From Parachlamydiaceae bacterium (lineage in GTDB: Bacteria; Chlamydiota; Chlamydiia; Chlamydiales; Parachlamydiaceae): a stretch of DNA of 7,221 nt. The stretch is taken from the NCBI GenBank assembly GCA_003164155.1, contig PLSG01000523.1, positions 1 to 7,221 on the forward strand, given 5' to 3'. Positions 1 through 6,418 of the stretch are shown in pieces. The number at the start of each line of letters is the position of its first letter. The stretch's first letter is position 1. The translations under genes were made by a program, and so were the position numbers. Below the pieces are notes generated by a model, which did not search any database, was not told the DNA's origin, and saw only the letters and a list, made by a program, of their open reading frames with translations.

Positions 1-1300
1 CTTTTTGCAACAGCTGCTGTTGCGCAGCTTGTAGCGTAGCGGTGCGTTCGGCTATAGTTTGAGCGTTTTGCGTCAGTTCCTGGAAGGTGTCATGTTCAGT
101 CTCAGCTAAAGCGTTTTCTAGGGCATGAATCGCCGCAGTATGTGCCTCGATGGCGCGGTCTCTTTGCTGCAGCTGTTGTTGCGCAGCTTGCAGTGCAGTC
201 ATGTGTTCGGCGAGAATTTGCGCGCCTTGAGCCTGTTTTTGCAAGGCGTCGTATTCCATTTTAGCATGTGCACTTTTTAGAGCCTGAATAGACGATGCGC
301 ATTCTTCTATGCTGTGGTCTTTGCTGTGCAGCAGCTGTTGAGCCTCTAGTTCTTTTTCCGCGAGGTTTTTTTTGAGGGAGTGGATGGTGGCCGTATGTAT
401 TTCGATGAGGCGATCTTTTTGATTGAGCAGGTTGTGGTTGTCGTGATCGTTTCTAGCCGAAGTGCTCTTTAGAATATGGACTGCCGCCGCGTGGGTTTCA
501 TTGAGCGCGTCTTTTTGAAGCAAGTGCTGTTGAATTTCAATGTCTTTCTTCCCCAGCATTTCTTTTAAGGCAAAAATGGTGGCCTGATGCCCTTCGATGA
601 GCTGGTCATTGCATTGATGCTGTTGGTCAGCGGCTATCATTTCGGCTTTGGCAGTAGTTAGAACATCGACCAGCTGCTCGTTTTCCGTTTTTAAGGCGGC
701 CAGCGCTTTGCCGGCATTGAGCAGTTGTTCTTGATCATTTTCTCTGAGCTGGGCCATCATAAGCAGTTTGTCGTCCAAGCCCCAGAGGTGCGATAGCGCA
801 GAACGGGAGACGTTAGCCGAAGAGCTCACTTTAGAAAAAAGCGCATATAGCGCATCTGCTAAGTTAGTTTGCGCAGGAGCTTTCGCCCTCAAATGCAAGG
901 AGCTCTGCTTGATAACTGCCAAGGGAGGTTCTACGAGGCTGGAATGCGCTATTTGCTGTGCTTCTGTATAGGCTAAAGCGGCAATTGTCAAAGTTAGCAT
1001 ATTAGCTAAAGTCATCCCACCCCACCAAAGAAAATCTGCTGAATAGATGGAAGGAGAGGTCCAAGGATAAATCCAGAAGGAGGCTCCGGCCATGAGGGCC
1101 AGTCCGCACGACAAGCCCAAGCTGCGCCATTTTATGCAGAGGGGGATGCACAAAGTGGCGATGCAAGGCAGCATTAGATAGGTGAAGATGCCTTTGGATA
1201 GAATGAGGGCAAAGGTTAGCAAGATGAGCATAGGTCCGAGGTAAGACCACAGCTGCACTCTTTGGGCTGTGTTATTTTCTATAGTTTTGGCTTTTGTCAT
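1..1300 (-). CDS. Membrane-anchored coiled-coil repeat protein, N-terminal 433 residues (partial)
   Basis: This minus-strand frame is open from an ATG at 1300 to the window edge, so the C-terminus is missing. The start has a good ribosome site (AAGG at 1311-1308, 7 bases before ATG). Residues 1-19 are polar. Hydrophobic segments lie at about 20-38, 41-56, 61-80 and 90-111, in two close pairs. Residues from about 170 onward are rich in Ala, Gln, Leu and Glu and look like one long coiled coil. Residues 232-433 are five tandem repeats of 32, 32, 32, 53 and 53 residues. I do not recognise a named family. Paired hydrophobic segments followed by a coiled coil are typical of chlamydial inclusion-membrane (Inc) proteins, but four segments are more than the usual bilobed pair. 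A role as an Inc-like or structural envelope protein is inference. The reading frame is very secure; the function is not known. Confidence 0.88.
   Translation of the reverse strand, partial: MTKAKTIENNTAQRVQLWSYLGPMLILLTFALILSKGIFTYLMLPCIATLCIPLCIKWRSLGLSCGLALMAGASFWIYPWTSPSIYSADFLWWGGMTLANMLTLTIAALAYTEAQQIAHSSLVEPPLAVIKQSSLHLRAKAPAQTNLADALYALFSKVSSSANVSRSALSHLWGLDDKLLMMAQLRENDQEQLLNAGKALAALKTENEQLVDVLTTAKAEMIAADQQHQCNDQLIEGHQATIFALKEMLGKKDIEIQQHLLQKDALNETHAAAVHILKSTSARNDHDNHNLLNQKDRLIEIHTATIHSLKKNLAEKELEAQQLLHSKDHSIEECASSIQALKSAHAKMEYDALQKQAQGAQILAEHMTALQAAQQQLQQRDRAIEAHTAAIHALENALAETEHDTFQELTQNAQTIAERTATLQAAQQQLLQK
2..607 (-). repeat. Five tandem coding repeats of 96, 96, 96, 159 and 159 bp
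   Basis: Unit boundaries on the minus strand are 607-512, 511-416, 415-320, 319-161 and 160-2. Every unit begins with Asp and shares the pattern D-x-x-I-E-x-H-x-A-x-I-x-x-L-K over its first 15 residues; unit 2 has Asn for Ile and unit 4 has Cys for His. The last two units carry an extra 21 residues ending in LQAAQQQL, exactly three heptads, so coiled-coil phase is kept. At DNA level the two long units share an identical 14-mer (18-31 and 177-190, exactly 159 bp apart), which suggests recent duplication. More units may lie beyond the left edge. Confidence 0.9.
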
Positions 1301-1403
1301 TATTTTGCCTTGCTGGTCATTGCGCGGTCCTGTTATTCTAAACAACTGTGAATAAGTAAACTGTAAAATTTTGAGAATTAGCATCGGCGATTTGGAGATT
1401 TAA
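1301..1403. promoter_or_regulatory. Divergent intergenic region between the coiled-coil gene and the lipoate-family gene
   Basis: This 103-bp AT-rich gap separates two divergent starts, so both promoters should lie here or overlap the genes. Possible -10 boxes are TAAAAT at 1364-1369 (plus strand) and TAGAAT at 1340-1335 (minus strand), each 5/6 to consensus. Neither has a convincing -35 box at normal spacing. A ribosome site GGAG (1394-1397) serves the plus-strand gene, and AAGG (1311-1308) serves the minus-strand gene. The promoter boxes are weak candidates only. Confidence 0.3.
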
Positions 1404-2147
1404 ATGCATTGGAATGTTATCGATTCTGGAATAGCTTCTGCTCAACAAAACATGATCTGCGATTATGACTTATTGCAGGGCTTGTCGTCAACAGCCAATC
1501 CTATCTTGCGCTTCTATGATTGGGAAGGCGATTGTGCGACTTACGGATATTTTATCGATCCGGGACACTATTTCAAATCCGCAGGAGTTGAGAAATATGG
1601 TCTGCATACGGCGCGGCGTCCCACAGGTGGAGGGATAGTCTTCCATCATTGCGATTTTGCTTTTTCAGTTTTAATCCCCGCTGCACACCCCTTTTATGGG
1701 TTGAATACTTTGGAAAATTATGCCTGTATCAATAATGTGGTGATTCAAGTTGTGCATAAATGGCTAAAGAGTGCTTTAAAGCCCGTATTGCTGACCTATG
1801 AAGATGGCCAAGATCATGCCCAGTCCAAGCATTTCTGCATGGCCAAGCCCACCAAGTACGATGTGATGCTGGAGGGAAAGAAAGTCGGCGGGGCTGCGCA
1901 GCGCAAGACCAGGTGTGGTTTTTTGCACCAAGCGTCCATAGCTCTTTTACTGCCCTCCGAAGAGTATTTGCAGGCTGTGTTAAATGTCGAGCAGGGGGTG
2001 ATCTCCGCCATGCAGCGGCATACTTATCCTCTGTTGGGAGAAGATGTGCCCTCTATCGGCAAAATGCAAAACATCCGCAGGGAGCTTCAGAATATGCTCA
2101 CTCAAGCCTTTATGGATAGTGATGTCACAGAACCTAGGAAATTTTAA
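1404..2147 (+). CDS. Lipoate-protein ligase A / octanoyltransferase (LplA-LipM) family protein
   Basis: This 247-residue cytoplasmic protein belongs by its motifs to the biotinyl/lipoyl protein ligase superfamily, which attaches lipoate or octanoate to a lysine of E2 or GcvH subunits. Visible motifs are the W-E-x-D-x-A-T-Y-G segment (40-48), the ligand-binding RRPTGGGIVFH stretch (71-81), the GKKVGGAAQR stretch (158-167) holding the likely substrate-contacting Lys160, and FLHQASI (173-179). Cys145 lies 15 residues before Lys160 in F-C-M-A-K-P-x-x-Y-D, as I recall for the catalytic cysteine of LipM-type octanoyltransferases, so ligase and transferase activities both remain possible. Length fits the catalytic domain without the accessory C-terminal domain of E. 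coli LplA. The ATG is supported by GGAG 6 bases upstream. The last three codons and the stop lie inside a hairpin repeat, so the native C-terminus may have been replaced. Confidence 0.85.
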   Translation: MHWNVIDSGIASAQQNMICDYDLLQGLSSTANPILRFYDWEGDCATYGYFIDPGHYFKSAGVEKYGLHTARRPTGGGIVFHHCDFAFSVLIPAAHPFYGLNTLENYACINNVVIQVVHKWLKSALKPVLLTYEDGQDHAQSKHFCMAKPTKYDVMLEGKKVGGAAQRKTRCGFLHQASIALLLPSEEYLQAVLNVEQGVISAMQRHTYPLLGEDVPSIGKMQNIRRELQNMLTQAFMDSDVTEPRKF

Positions 2148-2279
2148 CGCAAAGAAACACACAAAGATCACAAAGGTCGCAAAGAAAAATATTTTCTGCT
2201 TTGTGTTTTAAAATTTTTTTCTCTTTCTTCTTTGCGGCCTTTGTGATCTTAGTGTGTTTCTTTGGGTTAAAATTTCCTA
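2135..2279. repeat. Long imperfect inverted repeat (52-bp arms, 41-bp loop), probable dispersed hairpin element
   Basis: The arms are 2135-2186 and 2228-2279. They match at 49 of 52 positions, and one of the three mismatches is a G-U pair in RNA. The ends are perfect complements (TAGGAAATTTTAAC and its reverse complement). Each arm is itself a run of 9-12 base units ending in CAAAG: AACGCAAAG, AAACACACAAAG, ATCACAAAG, GTCGCAAAG. Hairpins built of such CRCAAAG units are, to my knowledge, widely dispersed in unrelated bacterial genomes and often give spurious small proteins rich in Leu-Cys-Asp-Leu-Cys, as the minus strand does here. No T-tract follows the outer stem, so it is not a standard terminator. 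No clear target-site duplication is visible. Confidence 0.88.
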
Positions 2280-2542
2280 AATGCGCTGACCGAAAAGATG
2301 AAAAAGGCCTCTTTTTTTTGCGCTCTTTGCGTTCTTTTGCGGCCAAACTGTTAAGCACGAGTGTTACTCAACTTTGAATCATGCTACCTTTTCTCTTATC
2401 TTTTCCCTCTTCTGCTATCCTTCTCATGCTGTAAATTTTTACAGAAGTGCTTACTTTATTGTGTAAAAGGACTTTTTTTGTTAGCATGTAACGTCATATT
2501 GAAATTATGGGAACTGTTGAAATCCTTAAATTCGGGGGATCC
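2148..2542. other. Non-coding stretch between the lipoate-family gene and the SurA-like gene
   Basis: From the stop at 2147 to the preferred start at 2543 I find no credible gene. The first part is the remainder of the hairpin element (to 2279). Positions 2311-2345 hold a degenerate run with TTTGCG three times at about 10-base spacing (TTTTTTTTGCG, CTCTTTGCG, TTCTTTTGCGGCC) that resembles the right arm of the hairpin (TTCTTTGCGGCC at 2228-2239). It may be a decayed second copy. The rest (about 2350-2542) is T-rich on the plus strand and holds the candidate promoter of the next gene. Small reading frames here are low-complexity translations of these repeats. Confidence 0.6.
2438..2467 (+). promoter_or_regulatory. 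Candidate promoter of the SurA/PpiD-like gene
   Basis: A TTTACA box (2438-2443, 5/6 to the -35 consensus) stands 18 bases before TGTAAA (2462-2467, 4/6 to the -10 consensus). The predicted transcript would start near 2474, giving a leader of about 70 bases before the ATG at 2543. Such matches arise by chance in AT-rich DNA, so this is a modest call. Confidence 0.35.
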
Positions 2543-5017
2543 ATGCTGCATTTCTTTCGCAAATATCAACGCTATTTCTTCGTTGTGATCACTACGGTGA
2601 TTGTTATCTCATTTTCATTTTTTGGTACTTATAGCACTATTTCCGGGCCAAATCCCAGAGAAGCTACGGCTTTTGTGGCCATAGATGGCTCGTCAGTCAC
2701 AAGAGCAGAGCTCGATGACATGGTGAATTTTCTTTCTTCGGATAACGAAGACAAGCTCTTGTCTGGCGGCGTTTGGGGGCCTAACTTCTTGAACGACGGC
2801 GTCATCAAGAAAAGTTTCTTGGAAAATGGCTTGTCAAATATTTTGGCGGCCCAGTACGTGGGCGATATCAAAGAAGATCTGCAGAAGAGATTGGATAAGG
2901 AAAAGAATTACGTGCCTTATACCCACCCTCAAGCTTCTTTTATCAACGCCGATAATGCGTGGTCGTATTTTGCTCCAGAGGTGAAAACCAATCTGGTTGC
3001 CCTGCAAAGGGCGGCAAGTGCAGCTGACAGTGCTTCTGATCCGGCGGCTTTTGTTTTGCGCACAAACCTCTATTTGGCTGAGAGAAAATTTCCATCGTCT
3101 GCCTTGCGCCAAGTGCTGCGCTATCAGGAAAAGCAATATCAATGGGTCATGCCAGATCCCGATTTGATGAGTTCGAGCATCGCCCTATTTGGATACCGCG
3201 GACTCGACGACTGGTTCGGACCGCGTTTCATCCGCGTGGTTGGTCAATTTGTAATCAATGCCGCTAAGATAGCCGAACAGAAGGGCTATAAAGTCACAAA
3301 CGAAGAAGCCCTGGTGGATTTATTGCGCAATGCTGAGATCAGCTATAAGCAAAACCTCAACAGTCCACAGGTAGGGGTAGCTAACCGCGAAGAATATTTC
3401 AGCGAACAGCTACGCCGCTTGGGCCTCGACCAAAGCAGTGCGATTAAGACCTGGCGCCAAGTGCTGCTCTTCCGCCGTTTGTTCCAAGACATGGGAAATA
3501 GCGTCTTCGTGGACAGCTTGGCTTTTCAAAGTTTTGGAGCCTATGCCAAGGAGTCATTGGAAGGGGACTTATATCGCTTGCCCGATGCCCTGCATTTCGG
3601 CAGCTTCAGATCTTTGCAGCTTTTTGAAGCCTACCTCGAAGCGGTAACTAAAAAAGATCCTCGCGCTAAAAACATGCTAGCCCTTCCTAAAACTTTTAAA
3701 TCACCCTCAGAGGTGCTTAAGCTCTACCCTGAATTGGTCCAGAAAAAGTATCTGGTGAACATTGCCCAAGTAGATAAGCTCGGCTTGCAAGAAAAAGTCA
3801 GCCTCAAAGATACCTGGAATTGGGAATTGGAAGATGCCAACTGGGCGGCTCTGAAAAAGAATTTTCCCGAGTTATCCGCTAAGGAATCCGCTTTAAAAGC
3901 AGGTAGCCGCGAGGAGCGCTTTGCCTTGCTAGAGGGTTTGGACAGCAATACACGCGCTAAGGTAGATGAGTTTGCGCGTTTAGCTATCGTCGATGCGCAT
4001 CCTGAATGGCTGGAAGGTAAGTTGCAGGGCAGCCAGAGTGTGAAAAAAGTGATCGCTTTGCGCAGCAAAGGCGGGGAAACTCCCGTTCAAGGCCTTGTAA
4101 AACGCGATGAACTGATCCGCCTCTTGGATGCTGCCCCCTTATATAGTGAGCAAAGCTCTGAGCTGCCAGTCAATGCTAACCAGAAAAAGCTCGATAAATT
4201 TAGTGGCGACGGCAAGATGTTTTACCGCATTCAGGTCATCGAACGAGTCCCCGATTGGCAGATACTCTCCTTTAAAGAAGCGTTGCAAGACGAGGCTTTG
4301 AATCAGCTACTCAAAGACCAGCTCGAGATTTATTATGCAGAAGCGCAAAAAAGCCAGCCGGAGCTCTATCAGAATAGCGACAATACATTCAAGCCCTTGA
4401 GCGATGTACAGGACTTGCTAGCCCTAAAGTACTACGACAAGCTTTTAGGTGCCATTAAAGATGATTTTAGCGCAACGCTTAGCCCTGAGCAGCGTGTGAC
4501 TCAATCTTTTAGCTATGATGTCTTAGCAGCTCATCGCCTTTTCTGGTATGTTCGCCAAGCTAAAGCAGCTATAGTAAAAAACCCCCAAGGGGCTTCTTCC
4601 GAGTGGTATCTGGTAGGGGAAAAGGCGTCCGATGCGGCCAATGCTCTGCAAGCAGAGGCTAGTTTACAGGATCAGTGGAAATTGGCAAAAGAGCCCTTCA
4701 AAATGGATCGCAGCTCTAATACGTTGACAGGATTTGGCGACCAAGATCCCTTCGCATTGCCCGTGCATGCCTGGTCTGGGGTGAACGTATCCCCCAACGG
4801 CGGCATTAGCTTTTTCGAGATCAGCAGTAAGGGGCTGGATGAAGATCTGGCTGTGGTAACTAGCAAGATGAAAGAAGCACATGGCCTTTTGTCGGCGGAT
4901 GCTCAGCGCATGCTGATGCAAAATCTGCTAAAGGAAATTGTGAGCAAGAAAGCTATCTCGCTAGATTATTTGAAGGTTGCTTACACCCAAGAATCAGAGC
5001 AGATTTCAGTTGAGTAA
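2543..5017 (+). CDS. SurA/PpiD-like membrane-anchored periplasmic folding factor, lacking a recognisable parvulin domain
   Basis: The protein is 824 residues long from the ATG at 2543. That start has GGGGGA (2534-2539) just upstream and puts a short basic N-terminus (FRKYQRY) directly before one membrane anchor (about residues 11-28), as in PpiD. An ATG at 2507 in the same frame would add 12 residues but has no ribosome site. After the anchor, the stretch AFVAIDGSSVTRAELDD (about 43-59) matches the start of SurA_N/PpiD chaperone domains (V-N-G-x-x-I-x-x-x-x-L). A long, mainly helical, charged region follows, expected in the periplasm. I could not find the parvulin signatures (H-I-L near the start, G-G-D-L-G), so isomerase activity is doubtful and a chaperone role is the better inference. 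A short segment FYRIQVIERVPDW resembles the last strand of a parvulin-like fold. The gene appears to be transcribed alone. Confidence 0.82.
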   Translation: MLHFFRKYQRYFFVVITTVIVISFSFFGTYSTISGPNPREATAFVAIDGSSVTRAELDDMVNFLSSDNEDKLLSGGVWGPNFLNDGVIKKSFLENGLSNILAAQYVGDIKEDLQKRLDKEKNYVPYTHPQASFINADNAWSYFAPEVKTNLVALQRAASAADSASDPAAFVLRTNLYLAERKFPSSALRQVLRYQEKQYQWVMPDPDLMSSSIALFGYRGLDDWFGPRFIRVVGQFVINAAKIAEQKGYKVTNEEALVDLLRNAEISYKQNLNSPQVGVANREEYFSEQLRRLGLDQSSAIKTWRQVLLFRRLFQDMGNSVFVDSLAFQSFGAYAKESLEGDLYRLPDALHFGSFRSLQLFEAYLEAVTKKDPRAKNMLALPKTFKSPSEVLKLYPELVQKKYLVNIAQVDKLGLQEKVSLKDTWNWELEDANWAALKKNFPELSAKESALKAGSREERFALLEGLDSNTRAKVDEFARLAIVDAHPEWLEGKLQGSQSVKKVIALRSKGGETPVQGLVKRDELIRLLDAAPLYSEQSSELPVNANQKKLDKFSGDGKMFYRIQVIERVPDWQILSFKEALQDEALNQLLKDQLEIYYAEAQKSQPELYQNSDNTFKPLSDVQDLLALKYYDKLLGAIKDDFSATLSPEQRVTQSFSYDVLAAHRLFWYVRQAKAAIVKNPQGASSEWYLVGEKASDAANALQAEASLQDQWKLAKEPFKMDRSSNTLTGFGDQDPFALPVHAWSGVNVSPNGGISFFEISSKGLDEDLAVVTSKMKEAHGLLSADAQRMLMQNLLKEIVSKKAISLDYLKVAYTQESEQISVE

Positions 5018-5062
5018 TCCAAGTTTAACAGAATCAATTTAATGGTTCGTTAGATAGATGTC

Positions 5063-5090
5063 GCCCCTCCGGGGCTTTATATCTTTTTTC
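5063..5090 (+). terminator. Possible intrinsic terminator after the SurA-like gene
   Basis: A GC hairpin GCCCC-TCC-GGGGC (5063-5075) is followed by a T-rich tract, TTTATATCTTTTTTC. It stands 46 bases after the stop codon. The stem is only five pairs and the T-tract is interrupted, so termination may be partial. It is also one of two copies of a repeated motif in this gap and may be there as part of that element. Confidence 0.4.
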
Positions 5091-5166
5091 TACTGTCCCA
5101 GGGTTCGCTCGCCGCTTCCGCGGCGGCGCTCACCCTGGGCTTACAGAGGCCACCCCTCCGGGGCTT
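5063..5166. repeat. GC-rich composite hairpin element between convergent genes
   Basis: Two copies of the 14-mer CCCCTCCGGGGCTT (5064-5077 and 5153-5166), each self-complementary over CCCC-TCC-GGGG, flank a larger stem-loop. The larger one has outer arms CCCAGGGT (5097-5104) and ACCCTGGG (5132-5139), which are perfect complements, and an inner stem GCCGC-TTCC-GCGGC (5111-5124). The block is much richer in GC than the DNA around it. Symmetric, GC-rich, non-coding and in a convergent gap, it looks like a dispersed REP-like element or a bidirectional terminator. Copy number elsewhere in the genome would decide. Confidence 0.7.
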
Positions 5167-5221
5167 AGGGTACGGCCAGGCCAAACCAATCAATTCTACC
5201 TTGACATGGTGTACTAGCTAC

Positions 5222-6361
5222 TCAATCTTCGTGTAGAGCATCATCTGTATCGCTGGTAATTTCTGGGAGTAATTCGTGATTTTCTTCTCCCGGTTCTTCA
5301 GTCGGCATGCTCTCGAATTTCACTTGCTCTAATTTCACTTGCTCGGATTTCATCTGAGTGGCGGGCGCGCTGAATTTTCTCAGGCTTTCTTTTGTGTCTT
5401 GAAGAAATCTCAACTCCTCCTCTAAAACTGTGCGGTCTCTAGTCTTTTCCCTCCATGCCTTAGTCGTGGAATCTTCCAGCAACTTAGTTTTTTGAAAATG
5501 CACAAAAGTCTCTAAAGCTTGGGCGTTGACTTGGGCATAAGCGAAAGTTGGATCGATGTTGTAGGTGTTGACTTCAGGCACTTTGCTGACGACTGCTAGT
5601 CCCTCTTCTTCTTCATCTACCGACAGCAGAGAGGCTGAGTCGGATCTTCTATCTTTTGGCTTAGTAAATTCGGAACTATTTCCCACCCTTTCATCCTCAG
5701 TTCTTTCTGAATTCCTCGTAGTGAGCTTTTTGCAAAGGAGATGTGCAGCGGGGGCTGTCCGCTTTCTTTCAGTTTCTCCTCGCGGAGCGACGTAAAAAGC
5801 TTGGATGGTGGAGTTGACTGCGTTGACGCGTTTGATAATCTCTTCTGCTATCTGCTTGCGGTAATTATAGGCTTCTTCCGTAGACTTTTGCGCAGCTTCT
5901 GCCCCAGCCTTAGTGGTTTTTTCTTTGAACTCTTTAGACTCCGCAGCTATTGAGATCAGGGCGGAAGAGCATGCGCTGCTTGAGGAGATATTGCGGAAAA
6001 CTTCAAAGCTGAAGCTGTGCATTTTTTCGGACAGCTTATATAGCTCAAGCCAAGCGGTTTCATTTTTTAACTTGGCTTGTGTTTCTACTTTTACTACTTC
6101 GCGGATAACTTGCTCACACTTCTCTTTGGCTAATTTTTCGCTACGTTTGGCTTCAAGGATCAGTTTGCCCAAGGCGGTTACTCTTTCTGCCAGGGCTTTT
6201 TTTACATCGTCCGCAGATGAGATAGTAGTGCTTTCCGAGGTGGCTTTGAATCCCATAGAAATGGTATTATATAGATCTGGTATTGTTGTTCCCACTAGAT
6301 TGGCCAAGGCATTGTATAATCCAATACCTGAACTTGTATCTGGCTGTGTGGCATGGGACAT
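5222..6361 (-). CDS. Hypothetical hydrophilic coiled-coil protein with C-terminal pentapeptide repeats
   Basis: This 379-residue protein is not one I recognise. The ATG at 6361 has a strong ribosome site AAGGAG (6374-6369) 7 bases upstream. The first 50 residues are rich in Ser and Thr. Residues about 51-115 and 145-190 look like amphipathic helices or coiled coils with many Lys, Glu and Ala. Residues 195-250 are charged and probably disordered, ending in an acidic cluster (SVDEEEEG). A third helical stretch is at about 290-330. Three tandem pentapeptides QMKSE, QVKLE, QVKFE (336-350) precede a very acidic tail. No signal peptide or membrane segment is visible. A Ser/Thr-rich N-terminus plus coiled coils would suit a type III secreted effector, but that is speculation. 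It is convergent with the SurA-like gene and divergent from the next. Confidence 0.82.
   Translation of the reverse strand: MSHATQPDTSSGIGLYNALANLVGTTIPDLYNTISMGFKATSESTTISSADDVKKALAERVTALGKLILEAKRSEKLAKEKCEQVIREVVKVETQAKLKNETAWLELYKLSEKMHSFSFEVFRNISSSSACSSALISIAAESKEFKEKTTKAGAEAAQKSTEEAYNYRKQIAEEIIKRVNAVNSTIQAFYVAPRGETERKRTAPAAHLLCKKLTTRNSERTEDERVGNSSEFTKPKDRRSDSASLLSVDEEEEGLAVVSKVPEVNTYNIDPTFAYAQVNAQALETFVHFQKTKLLEDSTTKAWREKTRDRTVLEEELRFLQDTKESLRKFSAPATQMKSEQVKLEQVKFESMPTEEPGEENHELLPEITSDTDDALHED
5312..5356 (-). repeat. Three tandem 15-bp coding repeats (pentapeptide Q-[VM]-K-x-E)
   Basis: Positions 5316-5329 and 5331-5344 carry the same 14-mer AATTTCACTTGCTC in tandem on the plus strand. 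A degenerate third copy lies at 5345-5356. They encode residues 336-350 of the hypothetical coiled-coil protein. The near identity of two copies suggests recent slippage. Confidence 0.85.
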
Positions 6362-6418
6362 AGGCCTTCTCCTTTTTTGTAGGCGACTTTTATATTAAAA
6401 CACCTTAGGTATATTTTT
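6362..6418. promoter_or_regulatory. Short divergent promoter region
   Basis: Only 57 bp separate two divergent starts, so the promoters must overlap each other or the coding regions. The gap is very AT-rich. TATATT occurs at 6391-6396 on the plus strand, and TATAAA is readable on the minus strand over the same bases. Neither has a good -35 box at normal spacing. The minus-strand gene has a strong AAGGAG site (6374-6369). The plus-strand gene has only a weak TAGG (6406-6409) 9 bases before its ATG. Confidence 0.3.

Noticed and set aside
2..607. CRISPR-like array
   Set aside because: The periodicity is in coding repeats of 96 and 159 bp in frame, with diverged DNA and no constant short repeat separated by unique spacers.
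1002..1250. 82-residue minus-strand reading frame
   Set aside because: It is an out-of-frame shadow of the membrane coiled-coil gene, which reads through this region on the same strand with clear hydrophobic segments.
2135..2279. Long hairpin as a rho-independent terminator of the lipoate-family gene
   Set aside because: No T-tract follows the outer stem, the arms are AT-rich and very long, and the element overlaps the stop codon. It fits a repeat element better.
2134..2358. 74-residue minus-strand reading frame ending in a Leu-Cys-Asp-Leu-Cys rich stretch
   Set aside because: It is the translation of the hairpin repeat and its degenerate neighbour, with low-complexity Lys runs. It is better explained as a repeat artefact than as a gene.
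2537..2542. GGATCC directly before the ATG of the SurA-like gene, suggestive of a cloning junction
   Set aside because: It is a single restriction-like hexamer with natural sequence on both sides and no vector features. It is most likely chance.
2361..2588. 75-residue plus-strand hydrophobic reading frame
   Set aside because: It overlaps the start of the SurA-like gene in another frame, has no ribosome site, and reflects T-rich non-coding DNA.
5913..6398. 161-residue plus-strand reading frame
   Set aside because: It is antisense to the coiled-coil gene at 5222-6361, which has a strong ribosome site and consistent helical composition.
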